This document shows positions 26,156-34,144 of a stretch of DNA of 51,174 bases, in pieces. Each line of letters starts with the position of its first letter. Position 1 is the stretch's first letter. The notes below the pieces were generated by a model. That model ran no database searches. It was not told the DNA's origin and worked only from the letters and a program-made list of their open reading frames with translations. Source of the stretch: JAZKAD01 sp040389305 (GTDB lineage Bacteria; Pseudomonadota; Alphaproteobacteria; Rickettsiales; Rickettsiaceae); NCBI GenBank assembly GCA_040389305.1, contig JAZKAD010000048.1, forward strand, positions 1 through 51,174. Direction: 5' to 3'. Made by a program: the position numbers and the translations under genes.

Positions 26156-26185
26156 CTTAAATTCTGGAGACTTAAATTCTGGAGA
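26156..26185. repeat. Perfect 15-base tandem duplication upstream of the FKBP-like gene
   Basis: CTTAAATTCTGGAGA occurs twice head to tail, directly before the Shine-Dalgarno of the gene starting at 26149. It probably arose by slippage. Confidence 0.9.
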
Positions 26186-26432
26186 TAGGACTATAGTATT
26201 TTTATTGATGTATGTTTCTACCACGCTAAGTTTTTCTAGGCAATAATCTTGACATCTTTGATGACGTTATTTTAACTATTCTGAGGCTTCATCCTATCTA
26301 GAGCTGAGGTGTGAGCTTTTTACATATCCCTACTGGAAAATACTAGGATGTTTTGTTCTGGAGTAAAATACTAGTACCTAGCCACGTCCGAAGCTAGTAC
26401 TTTGTTTCAATATCTTGTTTAAGGTAGGATTG
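26186..26432. other. Divergent intergenic region
   Basis: No gene was seen. TTGACA at 26249-26254 faces the plus strand but has only a poor -10 box 17 bases on (TTAACT). Repeated CTAGTAC-type words form a weak inverted repeat around 26370-26400. Promoters for both flanking genes must lie here, but I cannot place them with confidence. Confidence 0.3.
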
Positions 26433-27026
26433 ATGAGCGCTAAAATGAAAAAATCTTCAGTATGTATTATTCTTTTTATGGCTTTTATGCATAACGCATA
26501 TGCTACTGAGCGTGTATATAAAAATAGATTGAATACATGCACTCCTACCAAGGAAGTAATTAATAACTATGAGCCTATAGTTTTTCAGCCAAGCAACAAT
26601 CTTCTACACAAAGCTGGCTTAGCTCCCATTTTTTGTGGAGAGAAGATGTTGCTCAAAGGCAAAGTGCTTGATAAAAACTGCGTCCCAGTATCGGATGCCA
26701 AAATATATGCTTGGCAGGCCGGATGTGACGGAAAATATCCGTACAAACCACTCAGAAAATCTGTAAACCAATCTCATATTAATCTTGAGTCAGCCTCAAG
26801 TTTTCAAGGATCCGGTACCGCGACCTCGAACAATAATGGGGAATTTCAATTTATCACAATTCGCCCTACTTCTTCCTCTAAGATCAATATTAGGGTAGAG
26901 CATATGCTCTTAGGAACTATACAAACAGCCTTTGCTCCTACTGACAATGGATGTGGGTGTGAAGCCAGTGATGTTTATGATGTCACTATAGTTATGGATA
27001 AAGTGGATTTACACAGAAGATACTAA
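26433..27026 (+). CDS. Secreted intradiol-dioxygenase-like protein
   Basis: The 197-residue protein has a signal peptide ending near HNAYA. Its fold signature matches intradiol ring-cleavage dioxygenases: LLKGKVLDKNCVPVSDAKIYAWQAGCDGKYPY, then GSGTATSNNNGEFQFITIRP and NIRVEH. The enzymes bind Fe(III) with two Tyr and two His. Here a Tyr (DGKYPY) and a His (VEH) can be aligned, but the Tyr that normally follows the TI-P motif is replaced by a Thr/Ser stretch, so catalysis is doubtful. Several cysteines and the export signal point to a disulfide-bonded envelope protein. The start at 26433 is favoured by AAGGTAGGA; a second ATG at 26445 is possible. Confidence 0.7.
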   Translation: MSAKMKKSSVCIILFMAFMHNAYATERVYKNRLNTCTPTKEVINNYEPIVFQPSNNLLHKAGLAPIFCGEKMLLKGKVLDKNCVPVSDAKIYAWQAGCDGKYPYKPLRKSVNQSHINLESASSFQGSGTATSNNNGEFQFITIRPTSSSKINIRVEHMLLGTIQTAFAPTDNGCGCEASDVYDVTIVMDKVDLHRRY

Positions 27027-27308
27027 CCAGAAGCATATCCCAATTCTCGTTTTAAATATCCTTATCAATTTAGCGAGACTCACCTGTGCTCACCTATTCA
27101 TATAAGCTGCGCAGCTTCGCTCTTAAATTAATAAGTCTAGTTTAATTTGGGATTTGGTATCAGAGGTCTGCTTTTTTTAGAGTAAGGACGGGATATTTTA
27201 TCATCACGAGAAGAGTGTGGTAATCCAGGGAGTTAGTACTGGATTACCTTGTTCTCTAAGATCCTCAAATAAGATCCTCAAAAAAAAGAAGTAGTTAATT
27301 CAAAGAGA
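27027..27308. other. 282-base convergent intergenic region with hairpins
   Basis: No gene was found. It holds a palindrome AAGCTGCGCAGCTT near 27103-27116 and a 22-base segment at 27141-27162 that recurs with two changes at 45800-45821. A perfect 10-base-pair hairpin lies at 27219-27248 (GGTAATCCAG and its complement, 10-base loop), and AAGATCCTCAAA occurs twice just after it. The hairpin probably ends transcripts of the dioxygenase-like gene, since TTGTT follows on the plus strand. Confidence 0.5.
27219..27248 (+). terminator. Hairpin between the dioxygenase-like gene and tsf
   Basis: A perfect 10-base-pair stem with a 10-base loop; the downstream T tract is weak on the plus strand and absent on the minus strand. 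Confidence 0.5.
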
Positions 27309-28223
27309 TTACATTCCGGCAGCGGCTGCAACTTCAGCCGCAAAGTCTTTTACTTCTTGCTCTATACCTTCTCCTAGTTCGAACCTAGCAAAAGCCTTAA
27401 GAGTCACCGGAGCGCCTAGTTCTTTTGCTGCGTTTGATACTACTTCGCTAATTTTTGTCTTACCATCAATAACAAAAACTTGCTCTAGCAATACAGACTC
27501 TTCATAAAATTTACGAATCCTTCCTTCCACCATTTTTTCAATGATATTATCAGGCTTGCCTGAAGCTCTAGATTGCTCAAAGAAAATATCGCGCTCACGT
27601 TTCAATGCTTCAGGATCAACGCTTTCTATATTCAGAGCTTGCGGCCTTGTAGCTGCGATATGCATAGCTATTTGCTTGCCCATAGAAGTTAGTTTTGCTT
27701 TATCTCCTGTAGATTCAAGAGCAACGATTACCGCTATTTTACCAAGGCCATCTGCAACTGCATTATGGACATATGATGCAACTACGCCATCTTCCACTTT
27801 AAGTACAGAAACACGACGCAGACCCATATTTTCGCCAATAGTTGCTATATGTTCAACTATCTCCTCTTGCGCTGTTCTACCAGATGGCATTGTAGCTTTT
27901 TGAAGAGACTCGACATCGCCAGCTTTCAAAGCAAGCTTTGCTATGCTTGATACAAGACCTTGAAACTTATCGTTACGAGCTACAAAATCTGTTTCTGAAT
28001 TGACTTCTACTATAGCACCAATTGTACCGTCAACAGCAGCCGCAGTAAGCCCTTCGGCTGCAACGCGGCCAGCTTTTTTAGCGGCAGCAGAGAGGCCTTT
28101 GGTACGTAGCCAATCAACTGCAGCTTCGAAATCACCGCCTGTTTCTGTCAGAGCTTTTTTGCAATCCATCATGCCAGCGCCGGTTTTCTCGCGCAAATCT
28201 TTTACTGATGCAGCTGTAATCAT
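27309..28223 (-). CDS. tsf: Elongation factor Ts
   Basis: EF-Ts recharges EF-Tu by exchanging GDP for GTP. The 304 residues begin with the UBA-like domain (VKDLREKTGAGMMDCKKALTE), then the EF-Tu-contacting motif VNSETDFVARND, MHIAATRPQAL and the C-terminal module with GRIRKFYEE. The start overlaps the rpsB stop by one base (TAATG), the classical rpsB-tsf operon. Confidence 0.97.
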   Translation of the reverse strand: MITAASVKDLREKTGAGMMDCKKALTETGGDFEAAVDWLRTKGLSAAAKKAGRVAAEGLTAAAVDGTIGAIVEVNSETDFVARNDKFQGLVSSIAKLALKAGDVESLQKATMPSGRTAQEEIVEHIATIGENMGLRRVSVLKVEDGVVASYVHNAVADGLGKIAVIVALESTGDKAKLTSMGKQIAMHIAATRPQALNIESVDPEALKRERDIFFEQSRASGKPDNIIEKMVEGRIRKFYEESVLLEQVFVIDGKTKISEVVSNAAKELGAPVTLKAFARFELGEGIEQEVKDFAAEVAAAAGM

Positions 28224-29122
28224 TATTTATCTCCTTCTGATGTTGTAGCAGTATTTTTGTCAGACTCCATAGCCTCTACAAATTCTTTCTTAGCTTCTGC
28301 GTCATCTACGCCTGATGCTTTCGATACTTTATTTGAAGCCTTCATCTTGGAAACTTTAGATGTAGAGTATTTGTCTTTATCAGATACATGAGCAGAACTG
28401 CCAATGTCTACCCCAGAAGCTGCGAGAGATTCTTCAATACCAACAAGAGCAGCACGAGCAAAATAATCAGCATAAAATCTGATCGACCTTATCGCATCGT
28501 CATTTCCAGGAACTGGATAAGTAATATCATCAGGATCAGAGTTTGTATCTACTACTGCTATGATCGGAATATTGAGCTTAAGAGCTTCTTGCACTGCTAA
28601 ATGCTCTTTATTTGTATCGATGATAACAAGTAAATCAGGCTTTCCGCCCATATTTCTAATACCCGCAAAGGCGCGGAGAAGTTTATCTCTTTTACGAGAA
28701 GTTTCTAAAATCTCTTTCTTTGTGTGAGAAGCAGCAGTTTCTTCATCGGCTAGGATTTTTTCTAGCTCTTCGAGAGTCTTAATAGACTTCGAAACTGTAC
28801 CCCAATTTGTTAATGTTCCACCAAGCCATCTATGGTTTACATAGAACTGCCCACATTTAGCAGCATATTCGGAAATGATATCTGTTGCTTGGATTTTAGT
28901 ACCAACAAAGAGTACTCGTCCGTTGTTTTTAACTACTTCGTAGATCTTTTTCATAGCTACTTGCATTAGCACAGAAGTGTGCTGCAAATCTATGATATGT
29001 ACATCATCGCGTACGCCATAAATATATGGGGCCATTTTAGGGTTCCAACGCGCAGCCTTATGGCCAAAGTGGATACCCGCATCTAGCAGATCGCTAATAT
29101 TAATTTTTGGTAGTTTAGACAT
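28223..29122 (-). CDS. rpsB: 30S ribosomal protein S2
   Basis: S2 joins the 30S head and body and recruits S1. The core has ISDLLDAGIHFGHKAARWNPKM, FYVNHRWLGGTLTNW and IPIIAVVDTNSDPDDITYPVPGNDDA. At 299 residues it is longer than E. coli S2 because of a charged, probably disordered C-terminal tail of about 60 residues rich in Ser, Lys, Asp and Glu. AAGGA precedes the ATG by eight bases, and the leader is structured (29156-29203). Confidence 0.97.
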   Translation of the reverse strand: MSKLPKINISDLLDAGIHFGHKAARWNPKMAPYIYGVRDDVHIIDLQHTSVLMQVAMKKIYEVVKNNGRVLFVGTKIQATDIISEYAAKCGQFYVNHRWLGGTLTNWGTVSKSIKTLEELEKILADEETAASHTKKEILETSRKRDKLLRAFAGIRNMGGKPDLLVIIDTNKEHLAVQEALKLNIPIIAVVDTNSDPDDITYPVPGNDDAIRSIRFYADYFARAALVGIEESLAASGVDIGSSAHVSDKDKYSTSKVSKMKASNKVSKASGVDDAEAKKEFVEAMESDKNTATTSEGDK

Positions 29123-29155
29123 AAAGTTAATCCTTATAATTGTTAGTTAATCCTC

Positions 29156-29203
29156 CGCAAAGCCTTGCTCGTATCAACTACGAGACCAACACTAATCTTT
29201 GCG
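29156..29203 (-). promoter_or_regulatory. Structured leader of rpsB, possible S2 autoregulatory site
   Basis: In the rpsB 5' leader, CGCAAAG (29197-29203 on the minus strand) pairs with CTTTGCG (29156-29162). Inside lies a perfect CTCGTA/TACGAG hairpin (29168-29184). The structure ends 33 bases before the ATG. Many bacteria carry an rpsB leader motif bound by S2; the arrangement here is compatible, but I have not matched it to the known consensus. Confidence 0.5.
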
Positions 29204-29446
29204 TGCGAAATATCGAAAAGCACTTATCGGCATTACAGCTTATGCGATTCGTACATCTCCTCCGAAGCTTATAATATAATTAATGAATTTTTTCAAGAAC
29301 TAAAGTCTCAATGAATGGTAAGCGGGCGTTGTATTAATGTGACTCTTGTTGCGTAATCCTCATAACTCTGGTCAATAGAGTTTGTACGAAGCATGTGATA
29401 TCAACTAAATTCAAACTACAAATAGCTTTCGTAATTTGAGTGTATA
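29204..29446. other. Intergenic region between divergent rpsB and the 29447 gene
   Basis: Apart from the rpsB promoter at 29268-29296 I see no gene. A TATAAT overlaps the start codon of the gene at 29447 but lacks a -35 box, so the promoter of that gene is not identified. Confidence 0.4.
29268..29296 (-). promoter_or_regulatory. Promoter of rpsB-tsf
   Basis: On the minus strand TTGAAA, a 17-base spacer and TATAAG lie about 146 bases before rpsB, giving a leader of roughly 140 bases that contains the structure at 29156-29203. Confidence 0.6.
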
Positions 29447-30238
29447 ATGAGTAAACAATTTGCCTCGACTAGTACTAGACTTGCGATGGCCACTGATGTA
29501 TTTAGCGCTACTAGATCATCTATATTAACAGGGGCGCGGAAGATGAGCAGCATGCAAAGATCCGCGAAGGAGTCTACCAGCCAATTTATTGGCGCTGCTA
29601 AAAACCCTATCTTAAAAAGACTCTATAATGCCTCTGTTAAAACCGCCGAGCAAATGAAAACCGATGTTAAGGGGGTAAGAGATCTGTACACTAGTAAAAT
29701 ACAAATAGCTTCAAAACTTGCTGTTGCTCAAGGATTTTACACAGGCTTTACGAGCGCAGATGCAACTATTGACAAACCAGAATATGCCTCTATGCAGCAG
29801 GAAGAAGTTGCCAGAGATCAACTATGGGAGAATACCTTTGGTGCGTCACTACATTCCATACATAAAAATTTCGACTCGCTTCTGCACGGTGCGGAGGAAG
29901 TATTCCAAAAAGCAAATTCCAAAACATCTGGTAGAGCGGAAGGTAGTATACAAAGAGCGCAACCTGCTCTTGCTGGAGCATTAGGAATGCTGTCTGCTTC
30001 ATCTAATACCGAACATCGTGGCATGGCAGAAGCTATAACTCATGTGCTTACTGCCGCACTACCTAATGCTATTGCTCATACTGCTTATGACGCAGCGCTT
30101 ATGGCGGGAAAAGTGACAAGACACACTCCTCAGCTCGCTCAAAGTATCGTTGAATCTTTGAAAAAACATCAAGAAGCTAATCCAGGATTTGTCCCTATCT
30201 TACATGAGTCTAGCCGTAGTATGGGCAGAGGGGGGTAG
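29447..30238 (+). CDS. Unknown basic alanine/serine-rich protein
   Basis: The 263 residues match no family I recognise. The protein is basic (30 Lys/Arg against 22 Asp/Glu) and rich in Ala and Ser. It is mostly predicted helical, with no signal peptide and no clear membrane segment, and ends SSRSMGRGG. The next gene, nine bases downstream, encodes a small strongly acidic protein, so the two form an operon. The pairing resembles a secreted substrate and its chaperone, but this is only inference from charge and arrangement. The ATG has no obvious Shine-Dalgarno. Base composition and codon use look like the neighbours. Confidence 0.7.
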   Translation: MSKQFASTSTRLAMATDVFSATRSSILTGARKMSSMQRSAKESTSQFIGAAKNPILKRLYNASVKTAEQMKTDVKGVRDLYTSKIQIASKLAVAQGFYTGFTSADATIDKPEYASMQQEEVARDQLWENTFGASLHSIHKNFDSLLHGAEEVFQKANSKTSGRAEGSIQRAQPALAGALGMLSASSNTEHRGMAEAITHVLTAALPNAIAHTAYDAALMAGKVTRHTPQLAQSIVESLKKHQEANPGFVPILHESSRSMGRGG

Positions 30239-30247
30239 ATAATTAAT

Positions 30248-30634
30248 GTGAATAATGAATCTAATCCAAATGAAGAGGAAGTTGATATAGCTAACGCTAT
30301 TTTGATAGCTGATGAATGCAATCAATTCATTATGGATACATATATTAGCGCTTCTGCAGTGCCTCTTGGGTATAATGCCTTAATTTCTACTATGCCCACA
30401 AAGATCGACCAGAGCGGTTTTCAACGCATGTTAGATCTATCTACAAAAGTCCCAGAGGAATACAAGTCCGTTGCAGAGAATGTCAAGGAAGCACTCGGTC
30501 TCCTTAGAGAGATTCACACTGCCTACCCAGAAGTAGAGCAATACTCACTGATGAGCTTAACCGGTGAGATGTTATTACATTCAAGCTATCTCTTGGAAGA
30601 GACCGAAGGAGATGCAGAACATCGTATTCGCTAA
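30248..30634 (+). CDS. Unknown small acidic protein
   Basis: The 128-residue protein starts at a GTG nine bases after the preceding stop. It is strongly acidic (about 23 Asp/Glu to 8 Lys/Arg) and mostly helical, with an N-terminal run NEEEVDIANAILIADECNQF. No family or signal peptide was recognised. Its size, acidity and position after a basic protein are compatible with a secretion-chaperone role, without direct motif support. Confidence 0.65.
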   Translation: MNNESNPNEEEVDIANAILIADECNQFIMDTYISASAVPLGYNALISTMPTKIDQSGFQRMLDLSTKVPEEYKSVAENVKEALGLLREIHTAYPEVEQYSLMSLTGEMLLHSSYLLEETEGDAEHRIR

Positions 30635-30678
30635 GCTTGTTATTCCCTCCATAATATAAAAATTTTATCCTTTCTTCG

Positions 30679-30707
30679 TTGAGAATTCTCTTGTAATGTT
30701 CTATATC
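30679..30707 (+). promoter_or_regulatory. Possible promoter of pgsA
   Basis: TTGAGA, a 17-base spacer and TATATC end 34 bases before the pgsA start. The -10 box is imperfect. Confidence 0.4.
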
Positions 30708-30741
30708 AGATACAGCGTTATTAATTTATAAACTGCATATC

Positions 30742-31305
30742 ATGATTAAACACATTTATATGTATAGAAACTTACCTAATATACTCACAATGCTTCGCAT
30801 TGCTGTGATACCAATAATAGTACTAACGTTTTATTTTGATGATGTTATCTTCGCGCATCGCCTAGGTGCTGGACTTTTTGCCCTTGCTTGCTTTACAGAT
30901 TTTTTAGATGGATATTTAGCTCGTAAATTTAATATACAGTCAGATTTCGGCACTATGCTGGATCCTGTAGCAGATAAACTGCTTGTAGGCAGTGTGCTTA
31001 TTATGTTGGTGAAATACGGCAGAGCTCAAGAAATACCTAGTTTGCTTATTATGGCAAGAGAATTCTTAGTAGCCGGGCTTAGAGATTTTTTGGCACAGAT
31101 ACGGGTAAGTGTTCCTGTATCAAATCTTGCAAAAGCGAAAACAGCTGTGCAAATGATAGCCTTAATGCTTTTAATGCTAGGATCTAAGGGTTCTGGCTTC
31201 GTATATATGGATCTTATAGGGCAAATATGTCTGTGGGTAGCGGCTATACTTACTCTTGTAACTGGGTATTCATACTGCAAGGTCTGTAAGGATATAGTGT
31301 TTTAG
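30742..31305 (+). CDS. pgsA: CDP-diacylglycerol-glycerol-3-phosphate 3-phosphatidyltransferase
   Basis: PgsA makes phosphatidylglycerol phosphate, the precursor of phosphatidylglycerol and cardiolipin, in the inner membrane. The 187-residue protein has five or six helices and the CDP-alcohol phosphotransferase motif D-x2-DG-x2-AR-x8-G-x3-D-x3-D within DFLDGYLARKFNIQSDFG and TMLDPVADK. The N-terminal NLPNILTMLRI is typical. The ATG at 30760, six codons later, could be the true start, since homologues begin close to it. Confidence 0.94.
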   Translation: MIKHIYMYRNLPNILTMLRIAVIPIIVLTFYFDDVIFAHRLGAGLFALACFTDFLDGYLARKFNIQSDFGTMLDPVADKLLVGSVLIMLVKYGRAQEIPSLLIMAREFLVAGLRDFLAQIRVSVPVSNLAKAKTAVQMIALMLLMLGSKGSGFVYMDLIGQICLWVAAILTLVTGYSYCKVCKDIVF

Positions 31306-31340
31306 GGCTCATGCGCTTTATCCAATCTAAACTATCTATA

Positions 31341-31368
31341 TTGCAAAGAGTAGCGAAACGCATATTAT
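31341..31368 (+). promoter_or_regulatory. Possible promoter of grxD
   Basis: TTGCAA, a 16-base spacer and TATTAT lie 33 bases before the grxD start. Confidence 0.45.
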
Positions 31369-31400
31369 AGTAACCTTCGTAATTAATTATCGGCATAAAC

Positions 31401-31721
31401 ATGACAGAAGATTTAGCCCTCAAAGAAATAGACAATATAGTTAAAAATAATCCCGTAGTATTATTTATGAAAGGTACATCTGATTTTCCTCAATGCGGAT
31501 TTTCTGGGGCGGTGGTATCTATATTCAAAAAAATGGGTGTAAGTTTTAAGGATATAAACGTACTTGAAAATATGAGTCTGCGTGAAGCTGTAAAGAAATA
31601 CTCGGATTGGCCAACTATACCTCAACTTTATATAAGAGGAGAGTTTATAGGAGGATGCGATATAACTCGAGAGCTTTATGAAAATGGCGAATTAGAAGAG
31701 TTATTAAAGCACCCTAAATAA
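31401..31721 (+). CDS. grxD: Monothiol glutaredoxin (Grx4 type)
   Basis: The 106-residue protein has the CGFS active site with Cys32, and the glutathione-binding elements WPTIPQLYI and GGCDITRELYE. Such glutaredoxins bind and deliver [2Fe-2S] clusters rather than reduce disulfides. That fits a cell that maintains many complex I clusters. Confidence 0.96.
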   Translation: MTEDLALKEIDNIVKNNPVVLFMKGTSDFPQCGFSGAVVSIFKKMGVSFKDINVLENMSLREAVKKYSDWPTIPQLYIRGEFIGGCDITRELYENGELEELLKHPK

Positions 31722-31746
31722 TCACGCTCCACTGATATAAGATACA

Positions 31747-32430
31747 ATGAACAGTAGAAGACTTGCAAAAGCTATCAGCGATTCTGGATATTGCTCGCGC
31801 AGAGATGCGGAGAAAATCATTCTCCAAAACAGGGTAATGGTGAATGATACACTTGTGCAAACGCCAGCCTTCAATGTTAGTGATGATGATTTCGTTACCG
31901 TAGATGGGAGCGCCATTTCTAAGCCTGAGGCTACAAGATTATGGATATATCATAAGCCAGTAGGCCTTGTAACGACGCATAGCGACCCTCAGAATAGACC
32001 AACAGTTTTTCAAAGCCTTCCAAGCGGTATGCCTCGAGTTATTTCCGTGGGTAGACTTGATCTAAATAGCGAAGGTCTTTTGCTACTGACAAATTCAGGA
32101 GAGTTTGCCAGAAAGCTAGAGATGCCATCTAATAAATATAAACGAATATATAAAGTGAGGGCTTTTGGGGAGTTTGAGATGAAAAAACTCGAAAGCATCA
32201 CAAAAGGCATTAGAATAGATGGCGAGAATTATAATCCCGTGAGTATAAAACTTATCAAGCACTCTAGAAACAGCTGGTTTGAAATGGTTCTTTGCGAGGG
32301 TAAAAACCGTGAAATTCGCAAAATTTTTACTCATTTTGGTCTTACTGTAAATCGCTTAATTCGAACATCTTACGGACCATGGAACCTCGGGGAATTGCCA
32401 GTAGGCGAGGTAAAGGAAGTAAAGGTATGA
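31747..32430 (+). CDS. Pseudouridine synthase, RsuA/RluB family
   Basis: This enzyme makes pseudouridine in rRNA. The 227 residues contain an N-terminal S4 RNA-binding domain (RRLAKAISDSGYCSRRDAEKII) and the catalytic domain with Asp105 in GRLDLNSEGLLLLTN and the late motif EGKNREIRKIFTHFG. By sequence it is closer to RluB, which modifies 23S rRNA near position 2605, than to RsuA, but the exact target cannot be proven by reading alone. It converges on the NDUFS4-like gene. Confidence 0.92.
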   Translation: MNSRRLAKAISDSGYCSRRDAEKIILQNRVMVNDTLVQTPAFNVSDDDFVTVDGSAISKPEATRLWIYHKPVGLVTTHSDPQNRPTVFQSLPSGMPRVISVGRLDLNSEGLLLLTNSGEFARKLEMPSNKYKRIYKVRAFGEFEMKKLESITKGIRIDGENYNPVSIKLIKHSRNSWFEMVLCEGKNREIRKIFTHFGLTVNRLIRTSYGPWNLGELPVGEVKEVKV

Positions 32431-32449
32431 CGAAATCTGGAACTTAGTA

Positions 32450-32731
32450 TTACACAAAGTTATCAGAATAACTCTTTTTGATAACTTTACGCGCTGTAGG
32501 TTCTATTACTTCATAAGACATGTTATTTGCATCAGCAAAAGAAATGGCAGATTCGAGATTGGGGAATGTCATTTTCACCTCTTGCATCATATCTTTGGAG
32601 GACGTCCATCCCATTACAGGATCTATGGAGCGCTCATGGGCATTTGGAAGATATTCAAGCACCCAACCCCCAGAATGCATACCCGACTGCATCGCGGTTT
32701 TAGTGGGGCGATATATGCGAACTCTCTCCAT
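32450..32731 (-). CDS. Complex I accessory subunit, NDUFS4-like (ETC complex I subunit region)
   Basis: The 93 residues match the NDUFS4/AQDQ family. They begin RVRIYRPTKTAMQSG, followed by WVLEYLP, DPVMGWTSSKDM, F-N-LESAISFADANNM and the C-terminal VIEPTARKVIKKSYSDNF. In mitochondria the subunit stabilises the NADH-oxidising module. It starts two bases after rppH, with AGGAG overlapping the rppH end, and is the second complex I accessory gene in the window besides the NDUFA12-like one. Confidence 0.92.
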   Translation of the reverse strand: MERVRIYRPTKTAMQSGMHSGGWVLEYLPNAHERSIDPVMGWTSSKDMMQEVKMTFPNLESAISFADANNMSYEVIEPTARKVIKKSYSDNFV

Positions 32732-32733
32732 AA

Positions 32734-33231
32734 TTAGCTCCTCTTGTGTAAAAACGGCTGAAACTCAAGCATCACTGCTTGATACAGCCTTTTTTTAAAC
32801 GGAATAATAAGGTCACTCATAGATTCTCGATCAATCCAACGCCAATCTTCAAATTCAGGGTGCTCGTTATTGAGATTGATATCACTATCACTTCCTGTAA
32901 ATTCTATCAAAAACCACTTTTGTTTTTGTCCTTTATAGCTGCCATTCCATAGTTTAGGTATTAAAAACTTAGGAAGATCATAGCTGTACCAATTTTTACT
33001 TTCGGCGATGATATTACCAGAGCTAGATCCTATCTCCTCCTCCATCTCCCTGAAGACAGCGCGACTTGGGGTCTCACCAAGGTCAATACCGCCTTGTGGC
33101 ATTTGCCAAGCTTCAATTTTAGTGTCTATTCTTTTACCAACGAAGATTTGGTTTTGACGATTGATTATCATCATGCCAACACCTAATCGATATGGTAAAT
33201 CTTGAGTATAAAAATCTTCGGAAGACTTCAT
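32734..33231 (-). CDS. rppH: RNA pyrophosphohydrolase (Nudix)
   Basis: RppH removes pyrophosphate from the 5' end of mRNA and so starts decay. The 165-residue protein from the ATG at 33231 begins MKSSEDFYTQDLPYRLGVG. It has a full Nudix box at residues 47-69 (GGIDLGETPSRAVF then REMEEEIGS), followed by KQKWFLIEF and EFEDWRWI, as in the RppH branch that also acts on dinucleoside polyphosphates. The open frame extends 13 codons into the upstream gene, which is unlikely. Confidence 0.94.
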   Translation of the reverse strand: MKSSEDFYTQDLPYRLGVGMMIINRQNQIFVGKRIDTKIEAWQMPQGGIDLGETPSRAVFREMEEEIGSSSGNIIAESKNWYSYDLPKFLIPKLWNGSYKGQKQKWFLIEFTGSDSDINLNNEHPEFEDWRWIDRESMSDLIIPFKKRLYQAVMLEFQPFLHKRS

Positions 33232-33238
33232 GCTATAC

Positions 33239-34141
33239 CTAACTTCCACGTAAAGAGGAAACTGGCACAAGCTCTATCCCATGCTCTATTAAACTTGGAA
33301 TCCACTCGAGCAATAAGTTAATAGTCACAGGATAGCTTTGCGCGTAACACAGAACATTGCCATGTAATTTTGCCAAAGCGATAGCCTCTGCTAGGCTGCT
33401 TTTAATACTCGCAGGGCTTGGCTCTTCATCAATTGTGAGACTGCTGAATAATACGTTTGGCTCTTTAGTAAGCGCGGTATTATCTCTTTTCTCTCCTAAA
33501 ACTAGTAGTAATTTTTTGCCATTTATCATTTCTATTACAGGAGCTATAGCTATAGGGTTCTTAGTAAACCCTTCGGATGGCGCAGCATATACTCCCGTAT
33601 ATCCAGTAAATCCAGAAAGCAATCTGTTTATATTTGTTATATTTTCATCTGAGCTTTTTGCTGTTAAAAGCGATAATTTCCCTGGATTAATGGATGAGTC
33701 TGTCTGTTCAAAGGGGATATATAAGAATATTTCATGACCTCTTTCTGCTGCTTGATACAAAAGAGGTTTCATTGTTGTAGTATAGGGGTAAAAACCGAAT
33801 CCTACTTCCACTGGTAAAATAAGAGACATTTGGGTGGCGCGTTTGCTAAAACCTAAGTTAGTAAGGAGTATAGCTATTTTAGGAGAGCCTGATGGAGGCG
33901 CGATTTTTGGTACTGGTTTAATATTGGCCAGATAATCCGCCTCCAAACTAGATGCTTCCTTACCTATATTCGATAAACTAAAACTGTAATATTGCAAAGA
34001 CTCAATACTATCCTGGATAAGACGATTCCTAAGGCTGTAGATGCCCCATATAGTTACTATCACTAAAGCTAGTAGCAAAAGTATATTACCTATAATGAGG
34101 CTGGTTCTTAAAAATTGACGTCTTTTTCTATCTTGAATCAT
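33239..34141 (-). CDS. Divergent polysaccharide deacetylase family protein (YibQ type)
   Basis: The 300-residue protein has one N-terminal membrane helix (about 14-36) and a periplasmic domain of the divergent polysaccharide deacetylase family. Its parts are KIAILLTNLGFS, LPVEVGFGFYPYT, AAERGHEIFLYIPFE and the final IEHGIELVPVSSL. The usual metal-binding Asp pair of the first motif is absent (TNLG where active enzymes have DD-G), so enzymatic activity is doubtful. The gene lies between ctpA (three bases upstream) and rppH (seven bases downstream), an order shared by many alphaproteobacteria and linked to cell-wall turnover. Confidence 0.88.
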   Translation of the reverse strand: MIQDRKRRQFLRTSLIIGNILLLLALVIVTIWGIYSLRNRLIQDSIESLQYYSFSLSNIGKEASSLEADYLANIKPVPKIAPPSGSPKIAILLTNLGFSKRATQMSLILPVEVGFGFYPYTTTMKPLLYQAAERGHEIFLYIPFEQTDSSINPGKLSLLTAKSSDENITNINRLLSGFTGYTGVYAAPSEGFTKNPIAIAPVIEMINGKKLLLVLGEKRDNTALTKEPNVLFSSLTIDEEPSPASIKSSLAEAIALAKLHGNVLCYAQSYPVTINLLLEWIPSLIEHGIELVPVSSLRGS

Positions 34142-34144
34142 CTG

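Noticed and set aside
29441..29449. TATAAT overlapping the start codon of the gene at 29447, possible leaderless promoter
   Set aside because: A transcript from it would start downstream of the ATG, and no -35 box is present.
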